This document shows, piece after piece, positions 1-7,527 of a DNA stretch of 48,191 bases. Under the pieces are notes generated by a model. The model had not been told where the DNA came from and searched no databases. It saw only the letters and a program-made list of their open reading frames with translations. Each line of letters opens with the position of its first letter. Positions within the stretch are counted from its first letter, which is position 1. This DNA is from Microthrixaceae bacterium (GTDB taxonomy: Bacteria > Actinomycetota > Acidimicrobiia > Acidimicrobiales > Microtrichaceae), in assembly GCA_020637215.1 (NCBI GenBank), contig JACJWI010000011.1, positions 1 through 48,191 of the forward strand. Direction: 5' to 3'. The position numbers were made by a program, and so were the translations under genes.

Positions 1-14
1 AGAGGGCGCGGGCG

Positions 15-3000
15 TCAGCGCTGGATCTTGGTGATCGGCGCCCACGACAGGAGCAGTCGCTTCTCACCCACGTCGGGGAACCGCACGATGGCCTCGGTCT
101 TGTCGCCCTGGCCCTCCATGTGCAGGATCACGCCTTCGCCCCACTTGGTGTGCTCGACGTCGTCGCCGACCCGGAAGCCGAGCTCGTGGGCGCCGGTCGG
201 CGACGGCGGCGCGGGACGCGTGGCGCGCTCGATCTGGCGGTCCCGACCCGACGGCGTCCACGACGTCGACTCCCAGCCGCCCGATCGCTGCGAGGAACGC
301 CCCGACCGGCCGGCCCGGCTGGCCTCGGCCTCGACCACCAGCTCGGCGGGGATCTCGTCGAGGAAACGGCTCGGCGGGTTGTACTGGGTGGAGCCGTGAA
401 GGGTGCGGCACCAGGCGTGCGACAGGAACAGCCGTTCGCGGGCGCGGGTGATGCCGACGTAGGCCAGGCGGCGTTCCTCTTCCAGCTCGGCCGGTTCGGT
501 GAGCGACCGCATGTGCGGGAACACGCCCTCTTCGAGGCCGATGAGGAACACGTTGGGGAACTCGAGGCCCTTGGCGGCGTGCAGGGTCATCAGCACGACG
601 CCGGTGTCGGTCGGGTCGGTCGAGTCGGGCAGCTGGTCGGTGTCGGCCACCAGCGAGACCTGCTCGAGGAACTCGTCGACCGTGGCGTACTCGCGGGCCA
701 TGCCGACGAGCTCGGCCAGGTTCTCCTGACGACCCTCGGCCTCGAGCGTGTTCTCGGCCTCGAGCTCCGCGGCGTAGCCCGAACGCTCCAGGATCTGCTC
801 GAGGACGTGCCCGGGACCCTTGTCGAGCTCGAGGGAGAGCTCGTCGAGGAGGGTGGTGAACGCCTCGATGCCCCGGGCGGCGCGGGCGCTGGCGCCGGCG
901 TCGTCCCAGCGGCGCAGCGCGTCCAGGAACGGGATCTCATGCGCCCGGGCGTAGGCGTCGAGGCGGCCGACGGTCTGGTCGCCGACCCCGCGCTTGGGCG
1001 TGTTGAGCACCCGCTTGACGCTGACCTCGTCGGTGGGGTTCACCACCGCCTTGAGGTAGGCCATGGCGTCCTTGATCTCACGCCGGTCGTAGAAGCGCAG
1101 GCCGCCGACGACCCGGTACGGGATGCCGGAGCGCAGGAACTGCTCCTCGAGCACGCGGCTCTGGGCGTTGGTGCGGTAGAAGACGGCGAAGTCGGACCAC
1201 AGCACGTCGCCGCGGTCGTGCAGCGAGCTGATCTGGTGCGCGATCCACTGCGACTCCTCGGCTTCGTCGTCGCCCTGGAAGCGGACGATGCGTTCGCCGG
1301 GGCCCTCGTCGGTCCACAGGTCCTTGGGCTTGCGGGCGGTGTTATGGGCGATGACGGCGTTGGCGGCGTCGAGGATGGTCTGGGTGGAGCGGTAGTTCTG
1401 CTCCAACACGACGGTGGTTGCGTCGGGGAAGGTGTGCTCGAACTCGAGGAGGTTGCGCATGTCCGCCCCTCGAAAGGCATAGATCGAGTTGTGCACCAAC
1501 AGGCCGGCACCGACGTCGCGCCCGTGACCCGGTGCGGCCGCCACGTAGGTGTGGGCCTCGTCGACCTGGAGGTCGTGGACCGGCCCCCGGTACTCCACGA
1601 GCTCGACGGAGTCGACGGTCCGCTCGACCAGCCCGCCGTCCTCCTCGACCAGGATTGTCATGCCCCGACGCAGGTGCGACAACGGCGTGTAGTCGTACAC
1701 GGCGTCGCCGACCATCATGCGACGACGGATGTCCATGCCGCCCGCGTCGGCAAGGCCGGTCGCCAGTCCGAGTGCCTGGGTGTAGTCCCGCCGGGCGGTC
1801 TCGTAGCGGAACCCGCCACGGTTCGTCCCGTTGCTGCGGACGTCGTAGCCGGCGGCGACCAGTCGGTCCCCGATGTCCCGACGGTTCGAGGACCACTGCA
1901 CTCGGTGGAGGGGTCGGTCGGAACGCCGGTCCGAGAACATGGTCAGGTTGATCGTCTGACGCCGTCGCCCGTTCTGGGGTCGGGAGTGCGGGAAGTCCGG
2001 ATGGAGCTCCAGATCCGCCATCAGCCGCTTGGCCGCCGTGTGGGTGTCCAGCCGTCGGTACAGGCGCTCGAGCAGCTCGTCGTCCATGGCCATGCTGCTG
2101 CGTCCGGTGGCGTGGAAGCATGCGGTGGGCAGTCCGTAGGTGGCGGCGAACCACGACTCGGCGTAGGCGGCTTCGGCCAACGAATCGCACACCTCGAGGA
2201 CCCAGAGCCGATCGCCGTGCTCCTGGTTCATGCGGACCTTGAAGCCGACCTCGGGCCGTCCGACGCTGTTGGACCGCACCCCTTTGGTCCGACCGATGCG
2301 GTAGCCGCGGTCCTCTCGGTACATGAGGTAGACGAGGTGGGTGCCGTCGACCGCGGTCACGCGTGACGGCACGATGTGGTGCGGAGTCCCCCGCAGGAAC
2401 GTGTCCCCGGCGCGGACCTCGGCGATCAGGCCGTCGTAGCGACCGACCTTGGTGGCCGTCACCGTCGCCGGCACCAGCGAGCGGTGCCCGATCGTGCCGA
2501 GCACCCGGTCACCGACCCGGATGTCCTCGATCGGGCGCTCGCCGTCGGGCGTGCGCACCAGGGTCCCCGGGACCAGGCACTGATCGAGGTCACCGACGAC
2601 GCACACGTTGCGGTGCTCTTCGCCGAGCAGCATGACCAGGTCGTTCTGCACCGGGTTGGTGTCCTGGTACTCGTCGACGAGCACGTTGCCGAACCGGTTG
2701 CGGTAGTGATCGAGCACCTGCGGTTCGGTGCGCAGCAGCTCGACGGTGACGCCGAGGAGGTCGTCGAAGTCCATGGCGCCGGCCTTGCGCAGACGGGCCT
2801 GGTACTCCTCGAACACCTCGCCGATGCGCCGCTCGTGGATGACCGAGGCGCGCTCCAGGTAGTCCTCGGCGGACAGGCCGTCGTTCTTGGCCGCCGAGAT
2901 GGTGGCGTGCACCGACCGGGGCGGGAACCGCTTGGGGTCGATGTTGAGGTCTCGCAGCACGTAGCCGGTGAGGCGCACGGCGTCGGCCTGGTCGTAGATG

Positions 3001-3335
3001 GTGAACGCGGAGGGGTAGCCGAGCAGGGTGGCGTCGCGGCGCAGGATCCGCACGCACGCCGAGTGGAACGTGGAGACCCACATCTTCTCCGCGACCGGTC
3101 CGACCAGCCGGCCGATGCGCTCCTTCATCTCTCCCGCCGCCTTGTTGGTGAAGGTGATGGCGAGGATCTCGAACGGCGAGACGCCGTGGACCTTGATGAG
3201 GTGCGCGATGCGGTGCGTGAGGACGCGGGTCTTGCCCGACCCGGCGCCCGCGACGACGAGCAGGGGCCCGTCGCCGTGGGTGACCGCCTCGTACTGGGCC
3301 GGGTTCAGGCCCTCGAGGAGGTCGTCCGCGTCCAT
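15..3335 (-). CDS. pcrA: ATP-dependent DNA helicase, UvrD/PcrA family, intein-containing precursor
   Basis: Superfamily 1A 3'-5' DNA helicase used in repair and replication. From the ATG at 3335, Walker A (GAGSGKT) is at about residues 30-36, motif Ia follows (TFTNKAAGEM), motif II is DEYQDT near 221, motif III is split (GDLDQ then SIYAFRGA), and the C-terminal part has QNYRST and YVGITRARERL. A 364-residue intein (C253-N616) sits inside motif III; without it the protein is about 742 residues, a normal PcrA size. The ATG at 3335 is preferred over an upstream GTG at 3365 because AGGG lies 8 nt before it, while the GTG has its purine-rich stretch too close. Monocistronic by appearance. Family assignment is secure; activity depends on splicing. 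Confidence 0.95.
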   Translation of the reverse strand: MDADDLLEGLNPAQYEAVTHGDGPLLVVAGAGSGKTRVLTHRIAHLIKVHGVSPFEILAITFTNKAAGEMKERIGRLVGPVAEKMWVSTFHSACVRILRRDATLLGYPSAFTIYDQADAVRLTGYVLRDLNIDPKRFPPRSVHATISAAKNDGLSAEDYLERASVIHERRIGEVFEEYQARLRKAGAMDFDDLLGVTVELLRTEPQVLDHYRNRFGNVLVDEYQDTNPVQNDLVMLLGEEHRNVCVVGDLDQCLVPGTLVRTPDGERPIEDIRVGDRVLGTIGHRSLVPATVTATKVGRYDGLIAEVRAGDTFLRGTPHHIVPSRVTAVDGTHLVYLMYREDRGYRIGRTKGVRSNSVGRPEVGFKVRMNQEHGDRLWVLEVCDSLAEAAYAESWFAATYGLPTACFHATGRSSMAMDDELLERLYRRLDTHTAAKRLMADLELHPDFPHSRPQNGRRRQTINLTMFSDRRSDRPLHRVQWSSNRRDIGDRLVAAGYDVRSNGTNRGGFRYETARRDYTQALGLATGLADAGGMDIRRRMMVGDAVYDYTPLSHLRRGMTILVEEDGGLVERTVDSVELVEYRGPVHDLQVDEAHTYVAAAPGHGRDVGAGLLVHNSIYAFRGADMRNLLEFEHTFPDATTVVLEQNYRSTQTILDAANAVIAHNTARKPKDLWTDEGPGERIVRFQGDDEAEESQWIAHQISSLHDRGDVLWSDFAVFYRTNAQSRVLEEQFLRSGIPYRVVGGLRFYDRREIKDAMAYLKAVVNPTDEVSVKRVLNTPKRGVGDQTVGRLDAYARAHEIPFLDALRRWDDAGASARAARGIEAFTTLLDELSLELDKGPGHVLEQILERSGYAAELEAENTLEAEGRQENLAELVGMAREYATVDEFLEQVSLVADTDQLPDSTDPTDTGVVLMTLHAAKGLEFPNVFLIGLEEGVFPHMRSLTEPAELEEERRLAYVGITRARERLFLSHAWCRTLHGSTQYNPPSRFLDEIPAELVVEAEASRAGRSGRSSQRSGGWESTSWTPSGRDRQIERATRPAPPSPTGAHELGFRVGDDVEHTKWGEGVILHMEGQGDKTEAIVRFPDVGEKRLLLSWAPITKIQR
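1488..2579 (-). mobile_element. Intein in the PcrA/UvrD motif III, with possible GIY-YIG-like insert
   Basis: Protein-splicing element within the helicase. It begins at Cys253 (CLVPGTLVRTPDGERPIEDI, block A), has a block B-like RGTPHHIV with Thr317 and His320, and ends YVAAAPGHG...GLLVHN with terminal Asn616 followed by Ser617 as the +1 extein nucleophile. All splice-junction residues are therefore present and the reading frame is open. The central 230 residues have no LAGLIDADG motif. They do contain VYLMY and, nine residues on, YRIGRT (335-350), then a Glu at 393 in AESWFAATYGLPT, an arrangement that resembles GIY-YIG nucleases. The intein call is firm; the nuclease type is an inference. 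Confidence 0.92.
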
Positions 3336-3420
3336 CGCGGCCACCCTACCTGCGGCCCCCGACACGCCCTTCCCGGGTGTCGACCACTCCGGCAGCGCGG
3401 CGGCGGGTCAGGCGACAGCG

Positions 3421-3472
3421 CGGCGGGTCAGGTACCGGCGAGGCGGCGTCAGGTGCCGGCGAGGCGGCTGAT
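3421..3472. repeat. Local tandem duplications at the 3' end of the LLM oxidoreductase gene
   Basis: Two imperfect direct repeats abut. GCGGCGGGTCAGG occurs twice just upstream, and CAGGTRCCGGCGAGGCGGC occurs twice, the second copy encoding the last residues and stop of the LLM gene. The duplication leaves a second copy of the Leu-Ala-Gly-Thr-stop coding sequence immediately downstream of the true stop. It is probably a slippage product with no function. Confidence 0.6.
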
Positions 3473-4381
3473 GAGCGGCGCCAGGTCGTCGAGCGACGAC
3501 GCCGACAGGCCGATGGCCGAGATGCCGAACCGCTCGCGGCGCTCCTCGAGGTCATCGGCGATCTGATCGAGGGTCCCGCACAGCGCGTGCGGCGATCCGG
3601 CCGCCTGCTCGGCGGTCATGCCGAACCCGCCGGCGAGGGCGTCGAACATCTCCTGGCGGTCGTTCGTGACGATGGCGAGGTGGATGCGGGCGCCGAGCTC
3701 GATGCCGTCGAAGCGGTCACCGGCCGCGTCGCGGATCCAGCCGATCTTCTGCTCGGTGGCCTCGGGGGTGGCCGACGGCCCGGCCCGGTCGTCGATCACC
3801 CCGGCGGGCAGCGACGGGTTGAGGTTGATGACGTCCGCGTGGCGGCCGGCCACCTCGAGCACCTTGCGGCCGCCGCCGCCGATGACGATCGGCGGGTGCG
3901 GCTGCTGAGCCGGGGTCGGCGTCCCGACCAGACCGGAGATGTCGTAGAAGCGGCCGTGGTGCTCGACCGGCTCGCCGGACCAGAGCGCCCGGATGACCTC
4001 GAGGGCCTCCTCGAGGCGGGCGATGCGCACCGACGGCGGGTCGAGCGGGATGCCGGTGGCGGTGTAGTCGGTGGTCATCCAGCCGGCGCCGAGGCCGAAC
4101 TCCAGGCGGCCGCCGCTGAGCCGGTCGACGGTGGCGGCCTCCTTGGCCAGCAGCGCCGGGTGCCGGTAGTCGTTGGCGAACACGAGCGTGCCGACCCGCA
4201 GCGTGGTGGTGGCGTCGGCCGCGGCCATAAGCGCCGCGATCGGGGCGAGCTGGTCGTCGAGGTGATCGGCGACGGTCAGGACGCTGACGCCGACGTCCTC
4301 GGCGCGGCGCGCGAGCGGGACGAGGTCCTCGGGCCGGGCCATGTGCGAGGCCTGGACGGTGAAGCGAAACGGACGAGCCAC
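3449..4381 (-). CDS. LLM-class F420-dependent oxidoreductase (TIGR03621-like)
   Basis: Luciferase-like monooxygenase-fold oxidoreductase, expected to use coenzyme F420; the substrate cannot be told from sequence. From GTG 4381 the protein has 310 residues and opens ARPFRFTVQASHMARPEDL, followed by the family blocks LTVADHL, TLRVGTLVFANDYRHP, LSGGRLEFGLGAGW and RIARLEEALEVIRALW. A longer open frame runs to 4567, but the extra 62 residues overlap the divergent promoter region and read as translated intergenic DNA. GTG 4381 lies 6 nt after a TATATT box, giving a leaderless start. It is divergent from the hydrolase gene at 4470. Family call is strong; cofactor is inferred from the family. Confidence 0.9.
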   Translation of the reverse strand: MARPFRFTVQASHMARPEDLVPLARRAEDVGVSVLTVADHLDDQLAPIAALMAAADATTTLRVGTLVFANDYRHPALLAKEAATVDRLSGGRLEFGLGAGWMTTDYTATGIPLDPPSVRIARLEEALEVIRALWSGEPVEHHGRFYDISGLVGTPTPAQQPHPPIVIGGGGRKVLEVAGRHADVINLNPSLPAGVIDDRAGPSATPEATEQKIGWIRDAAGDRFDGIELGARIHLAIVTNDRQEMFDALAGGFGMTAEQAAGSPHALCGTLDQIADDLEERRERFGISAIGLSASSLDDLAPLISRLAGT

Positions 4382-4387
4382 CCTCGG

Positions 4388-4393
4388 AATATA
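4388..4393 (-). promoter_or_regulatory. Leaderless -10 box of the LLM gene
   Basis: On the minus strand TATATT is followed by 6 nt and GTG, the typical spacing for a leaderless actinobacterial transcript. There is no convincing -35 hexamer 17 bp upstream. Confidence 0.55.
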
Positions 4394-4440
4394 GGGGTCG
4401 CGATCGACAACCCTTGTCAGAATCCCGACCACAGAATCCG
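4388..4440. promoter_or_regulatory. Intergenic element copy A (near-identical to 29675-29726)
   Basis: Lies between the divergent LLM and hydrolase genes. Over 52 aligned bases it matches 44 bases of a second copy 25 kb away, in four invariant blocks: ATATAGGGGTC, ACAACCCTTGTCA, AATCCCGACCA and AGAATCCG. The second block contains the inverted repeat GACAA-ccc-TTGTC (4406-4418). Such conservation outside coding sequence suggests an operator or shared bidirectional promoter. I do not recognise the regulator. Confidence 0.7.
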
Positions 4441-4456
4441 CACGGCCGACCTCCGG

Positions 4457-4462
4457 TACGGT
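4457..4462 (+). promoter_or_regulatory. Leaderless -10 box of the hydrolase gene
   Basis: TACGGT followed by 7 nt and GTG 4470. This fixes the likely start three codons inside the longest open frame. Confidence 0.55.
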
Positions 4463-4469
4463 GCGCGCC

Positions 4470-5306
4470 GTGACCGATTCCACAGCCGGCGACGCTCCGG
4501 CCGACAACACGCCCGCCATCGACGGGTTCCGCGCCGAGACGTTCACGTTCGCGTCCCGCGCCCGCACGATCTACACCGGCGGCGACGGCCCCGCGGTGAT
4601 CGTCATGGCCGAGATGCCCGGCATCACCCCGGCGGTCATCGCGTTCGCCCGCCGGGTGATCGACGCCGGGTTCACCGTGGTCATGCCGGTGCTGTTCGGC
4701 GAACCGGGCCGCGACATCTCGCTGCCGTACATGGCGACGTCGCTCGCGCCGGCGTGCGTGTCGAAGGAGTTCCGGGCCTTCGCTCTGCGGACCACTCCCC
4801 CGGCCATCGACTGGTTGCGTGCGCTGGCCCGCCAGTGCCACGAGCGCCACGGCGGCCCCGGGGTCGGGGCGGTGGGCATGTGCTTCACCGGCGGGTTCGC
4901 CCTGGCGATGGCCACCGAGCCCGAGATGCTCGCCCCCGTGCTCAGCCAGCCGTCGCTGCCGATCACCGTCGGCGCCAAGCGGAGCGCGGACCTGGGGCTG
5001 TCGGATGCTGACCTGATGGCGGTGCGCGACCGGGTCGACTCCGACGACATCTGCGTGCTCGGCCTGCGCTTCACCGGCGACAAGCTGGTCCCGCCGGCCC
5101 GGTTCGAGTCGTTGCGCCGCGAGCTCGGCGAGAACTTCATCGGCGTCGAGATCGACTCGTCGCCGGGCAACCCGTGGGGCCACCGCCGCCTGGCGCACTC
5201 GGTGCTCGCCGAGGACCTGGTCGACGAGCCCGGACAGCCGACCCACGAGGCGCTCGAGCAGGTGCTCCAGTTCCTGCGGGACCGTCTCCTGGCGCCCGCT
5301 GGCTGA
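4470..5306 (+). CDS. Dienelactone hydrolase family protein
   Basis: Alpha/beta-hydrolase of 278 residues, probably cytoplasmic. The nucleophile motif is VGMCFTGG with Cys138, as in true dienelactone hydrolases rather than the Ser of esterases. Candidate partners are Asp204 (FTGDKLVPP) and His243 (RRLAHSVL), with the family's Glu at 48 (VMAEMPG). It acts on lactones or small esters by family knowledge; the substrate is unknown. The start is GTG 4470, placed 7 nt after a TACGGT box; an in-frame GTG at 4461 would overlap that box. It is divergent from an LLM oxidoreductase and may share control through the 4388-4440 element. It converges with the cell-wall hydrolase gene downstream. Confidence 0.88.
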   Translation: MTDSTAGDAPADNTPAIDGFRAETFTFASRARTIYTGGDGPAVIVMAEMPGITPAVIAFARRVIDAGFTVVMPVLFGEPGRDISLPYMATSLAPACVSKEFRAFALRTTPPAIDWLRALARQCHERHGGPGVGAVGMCFTGGFALAMATEPEMLAPVLSQPSLPITVGAKRSADLGLSDADLMAVRDRVDSDDICVLGLRFTGDKLVPPARFESLRRELGENFIGVEIDSSPGNPWGHRRLAHSVLAEDLVDEPGQPTHEALEQVLQFLRDRLLAPAG

Positions 5307-5334
5307 CGGCGCCGGGTGGCGCTGGGTGGCGCCG
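5307..5334. terminator. Hairpin between convergent genes
   Basis: CGGCGCC (5307-5313) pairs with GGCGCCG (5328-5334) right after the hydrolase stop and before the convergent NlpC/P60 gene end. There is no T-run. A bidirectional terminator is the likely role. Confidence 0.45.
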
Positions 5335-5368
5335 GGGCCGCTCGCGAGGGCGGCTCAGGCCGGGTGGA

Positions 5369-6573
5369 TCAGGCGACGCGGCCGGCGCGGACGAGCTTGC
5401 CCATCCGGGTGATCGGCGAGATCTTCACCACGTCGCCGGTGTGGGGCGAGTGGATCATCTGGCCGCCACCGATGTACAGCCCGACGTGCGAGATCGGGTT
5501 GTTGAAGAACACCAGGTCGCCGGGCTGCAGCTGGTCGAGCGAGATGCGCTGGGTGGCGGCGTACTGCGCCGAGGACGAGTGCGGCAGGCTCCTACCGCCG
5601 CGGGCCCACGCCCACATGGTCAGACCCGAGCAGTCGAAACCGGTCGACGGGCTGGCACCGGCCCAGCGGTAGGGAGTCCCCATGACCGACTGCGCGGCGG
5701 CGATGGCGGCGCCGGCACCGCTGCCCACCGGAGCGACCGGCAGCGAGGGCGCCGGGGCCGGGGCCGGGGCAGCCGGCTTGCCGGAGCAGGGGGCCCGACC
5801 GGGCCGGGCCAGGCGCCGGCGGTCCGGGCGGCGGTCGTGGTGGTCCGGGCAGCGGCCTGCTCCTGGGCCCTGGCCCGAGCCGCCGCGTCGGCCGCGGCCT
5901 TGGCGGCGGCGGCCTGCGCCTGACGCTCCTGCTCGGCGGCGATGGCGGCGCGCAGCTCGCTGTTCGCTCCGTCGAGCAGGGCCTGCTGAGCCGACACGCT
6001 GGATTCGAGGTCGGCCTTGATCGAGCTCTGACGGGCCTTCTTGTCCTCGAGGGCCTTCGACGCCTGCTCCAGGTCGGCGGACCGGTCGTCGAGGTCCATC
6101 TGCGCGGCGCGGAGGTCATCGGCGACCTGCTGACGATCCCCGTGGAGGGTCTCCATCAGGACCTTCTCGTTGACCGCGACGTTGGGGTCGCCCACACCGA
6201 GGCCGGCGACATCGGACCCGGCGCTCATGTAGGCGCTCACGATGTAGCTGTTGGCCTCGGACCGGGCCTGGTCCATGCGGGCCTGGGCGTCGGCCACCGC
6301 GTCACGGTTCTTCTTCAGCTCGGTCTCGGCCTTGCTCAGCTCGAGGCCGGTCTGCAGGTACTGCTCGTCGAGCTCCGATGCCCGGGCCTCGAGGCGGTCC
6401 ATCTCGGCGGCCAGGCGCTGGACCTTGGCCCGGGTGCCCTCGACGTCCTGGGCCGACGCGGTGCCGGTCAGACCGGCGCCGACGACCAGGGCCACCGACG
6501 CGACGACGGCCACGGACCGCGCGGCGCGGGCGGTCCGGACGGGTCGGGAGGAGCGCGGGAGTGAGGTCTTCAT
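5369..6573 (-). pseudogene. Secreted coiled-coil NlpC/P60 endopeptidase (RipA-like), frameshifted in the linker
   Basis: Peptidoglycan endopeptidase read in two frames. From ATG 6573 the first frame has a basic n-region, a hydrophobic segment (SVAVVASVALVVGAG) and a signal-peptidase site near ASAQ-D, then about 190 residues of coiled coil rich in Glu, Ala and Gln. The second frame encodes a complete C40 domain: FDCSGL with the nucleophile Cys, SHVGLYIG with a catalytic His, and MIHSPHTGD. The frames meet in a Pro/Ala linker between about 5770 and 5850. One extra G in the G5 tract at 5789-5793 would join them into one protein. All domain signatures are intact, so a sequencing or assembly indel is at least as likely as true gene loss. 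Confidence 0.8.
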
Positions 6574-6589
6574 GACGGGGACCAAGTCA

Positions 6590-6604
6590 ACCACGTTCCG
6601 TGGT
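6590..6604. promoter_or_regulatory. Inverted repeat in the leader of the NlpC/P60 gene
   Basis: ACCACG-TTC-CGTGGT, a perfect 6-bp inverted repeat about 17 bp upstream of the ATG at 6573, in a leader that is AT-richer than its surroundings. It could be an operator or a leader hairpin; the regulator is unknown. The rest of 6605-6765 shows no gene and no riboswitch that I recognise. Confidence 0.4.
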
Positions 6605-6765
6605 CTGTTACAAACAGGTGTCGAACCGACATCGGGGTGAGTGATGTTTCCAGTTATGTGAGACTCTTTCACGTCATCTCCGTCAGTCCACTTGGCGGTC
6701 CCCCAGGCGAGGATGGGGGCTGACCCCGATGGGCGGCGGACACCACGGGCCCCACCGTGGGGTCC

Positions 6766-7527
6766 ATGACCGACTTCACCGCACCCCAGAACCCGACCGT
6801 GGCCGGCACCGCAGCGCCGACGGCGGGCCCGGCTCCCGGCGCACCCACCGATCCGTCGTTCGACGGCGGACCCCGGCCCCGACCGACCGGGCCACCGACC
6901 CGTTGGGGCAGACCCGACGTGACCGAGTGGCTCGTCGCCCGACGCAACGCCGGCGCCACCCCCGCCGCCATCGCCACCGAGCTGGTCGCCCGGGGATGGG
7001 ACGCCGACGCGGCGGCCGACACCGCCCGACGGTCCCTGCGTCGCTCCGACCACCACCGGGTGCTGTACGGAACGCTGTGCTGGTCGGTCGGACTCGGCGC
7101 CCTCGGCCTGGCCACCGGACTGCACCAGCTCCTGGCCGACACCCCGGACCCCGAGTGGGCCGCGCTCGCCTTCACCCTGGCGGTGGTGCTGCTGCCGCTG
7201 GCCGGATGGTGCCTGTGGTCGGCGCAGCAGGTCGAGGCCAGCTCGGCGCACGCCGTGTGGTCCCCGACCCGACGCATGTGGTTCGCCACCCTGGCCGCCT
7301 GCACCGCGATCATCGGGCTGATCCGACTGATCACCTACGTCTACCTGGTGATCGCGGCGATGACCGGGGCCCGCGCCACGCCGTTGACCCCCGACGACCA
7401 GTTCCAGGTGCTGATCTCGTTGGCCATCGTGGTGCCGCTGTTCGTGTGGTCGTTCCACGAGTGGCGCCGATCCGACGTCGTGCTGTCGGGCCTCAAGGAG
7501 CTGGACCGCTCGGAGGGTGGACGGTGA
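6766..7527 (+). CDS. Uncharacterised membrane protein with about four TM segments
   Basis: 253 residues from ATG 6766 (a GTG at 6757 in frame is the alternative). Residues 1-45 are Pro/Ala/Gly-rich and disordered-looking. A helical stretch of about 40 residues follows (VTEWLVARRNAGATPAAIATEL...), then roughly four hydrophobic segments: VLYGTLCWSVGLGALGLATG, WAALAFTLAVVLLPLAGWCL, MWFATLAACTAIIGLIRLIT and VLISLAIVVPLFVWSF. No family recognised. It is the first gene of an operon; its stop overlaps the next start by 4 bp, so it may work with the acyltransferase or the two-component pair. Confidence 0.8.
   Translation: MTDFTAPQNPTVAGTAAPTAGPAPGAPTDPSFDGGPRPRPTGPPTRWGRPDVTEWLVARRNAGATPAAIATELVARGWDADAAADTARRSLRRSDHHRVLYGTLCWSVGLGALGLATGLHQLLADTPDPEWAALAFTLAVVLLPLAGWCLWSAQQVEASSAHAVWSPTRRMWFATLAACTAIIGLIRLITYVYLVIAAMTGARATPLTPDDQFQVLISLAIVVPLFVWSFHEWRRSDVVLSGLKELDRSEGGR

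Noticed and set aside
120..2366. 748-residue open frame on the plus strand
   Set aside because: It is antisense to pcrA, with the Val/Gly/Leu/Arg composition typical of high-GC shadow frames and no recognisable motif.
4414..4440. RecA-NDp/PafBC-type DNA-damage promoter (TTGTCR...TANNNT)
   Set aside because: TTGTCA is present but the expected GTG after it and a TANNNT at N8 spacing are not; neither downstream gene is a repair gene.
6574..6765. c-di-AMP (ydaO) riboswitch in front of the NlpC/P60 gene
   Set aside because: Such riboswitches precede similar genes in Actinobacteria, but the leader is short and none of the conserved blocks was seen; only a 15-bp inverted repeat is present.
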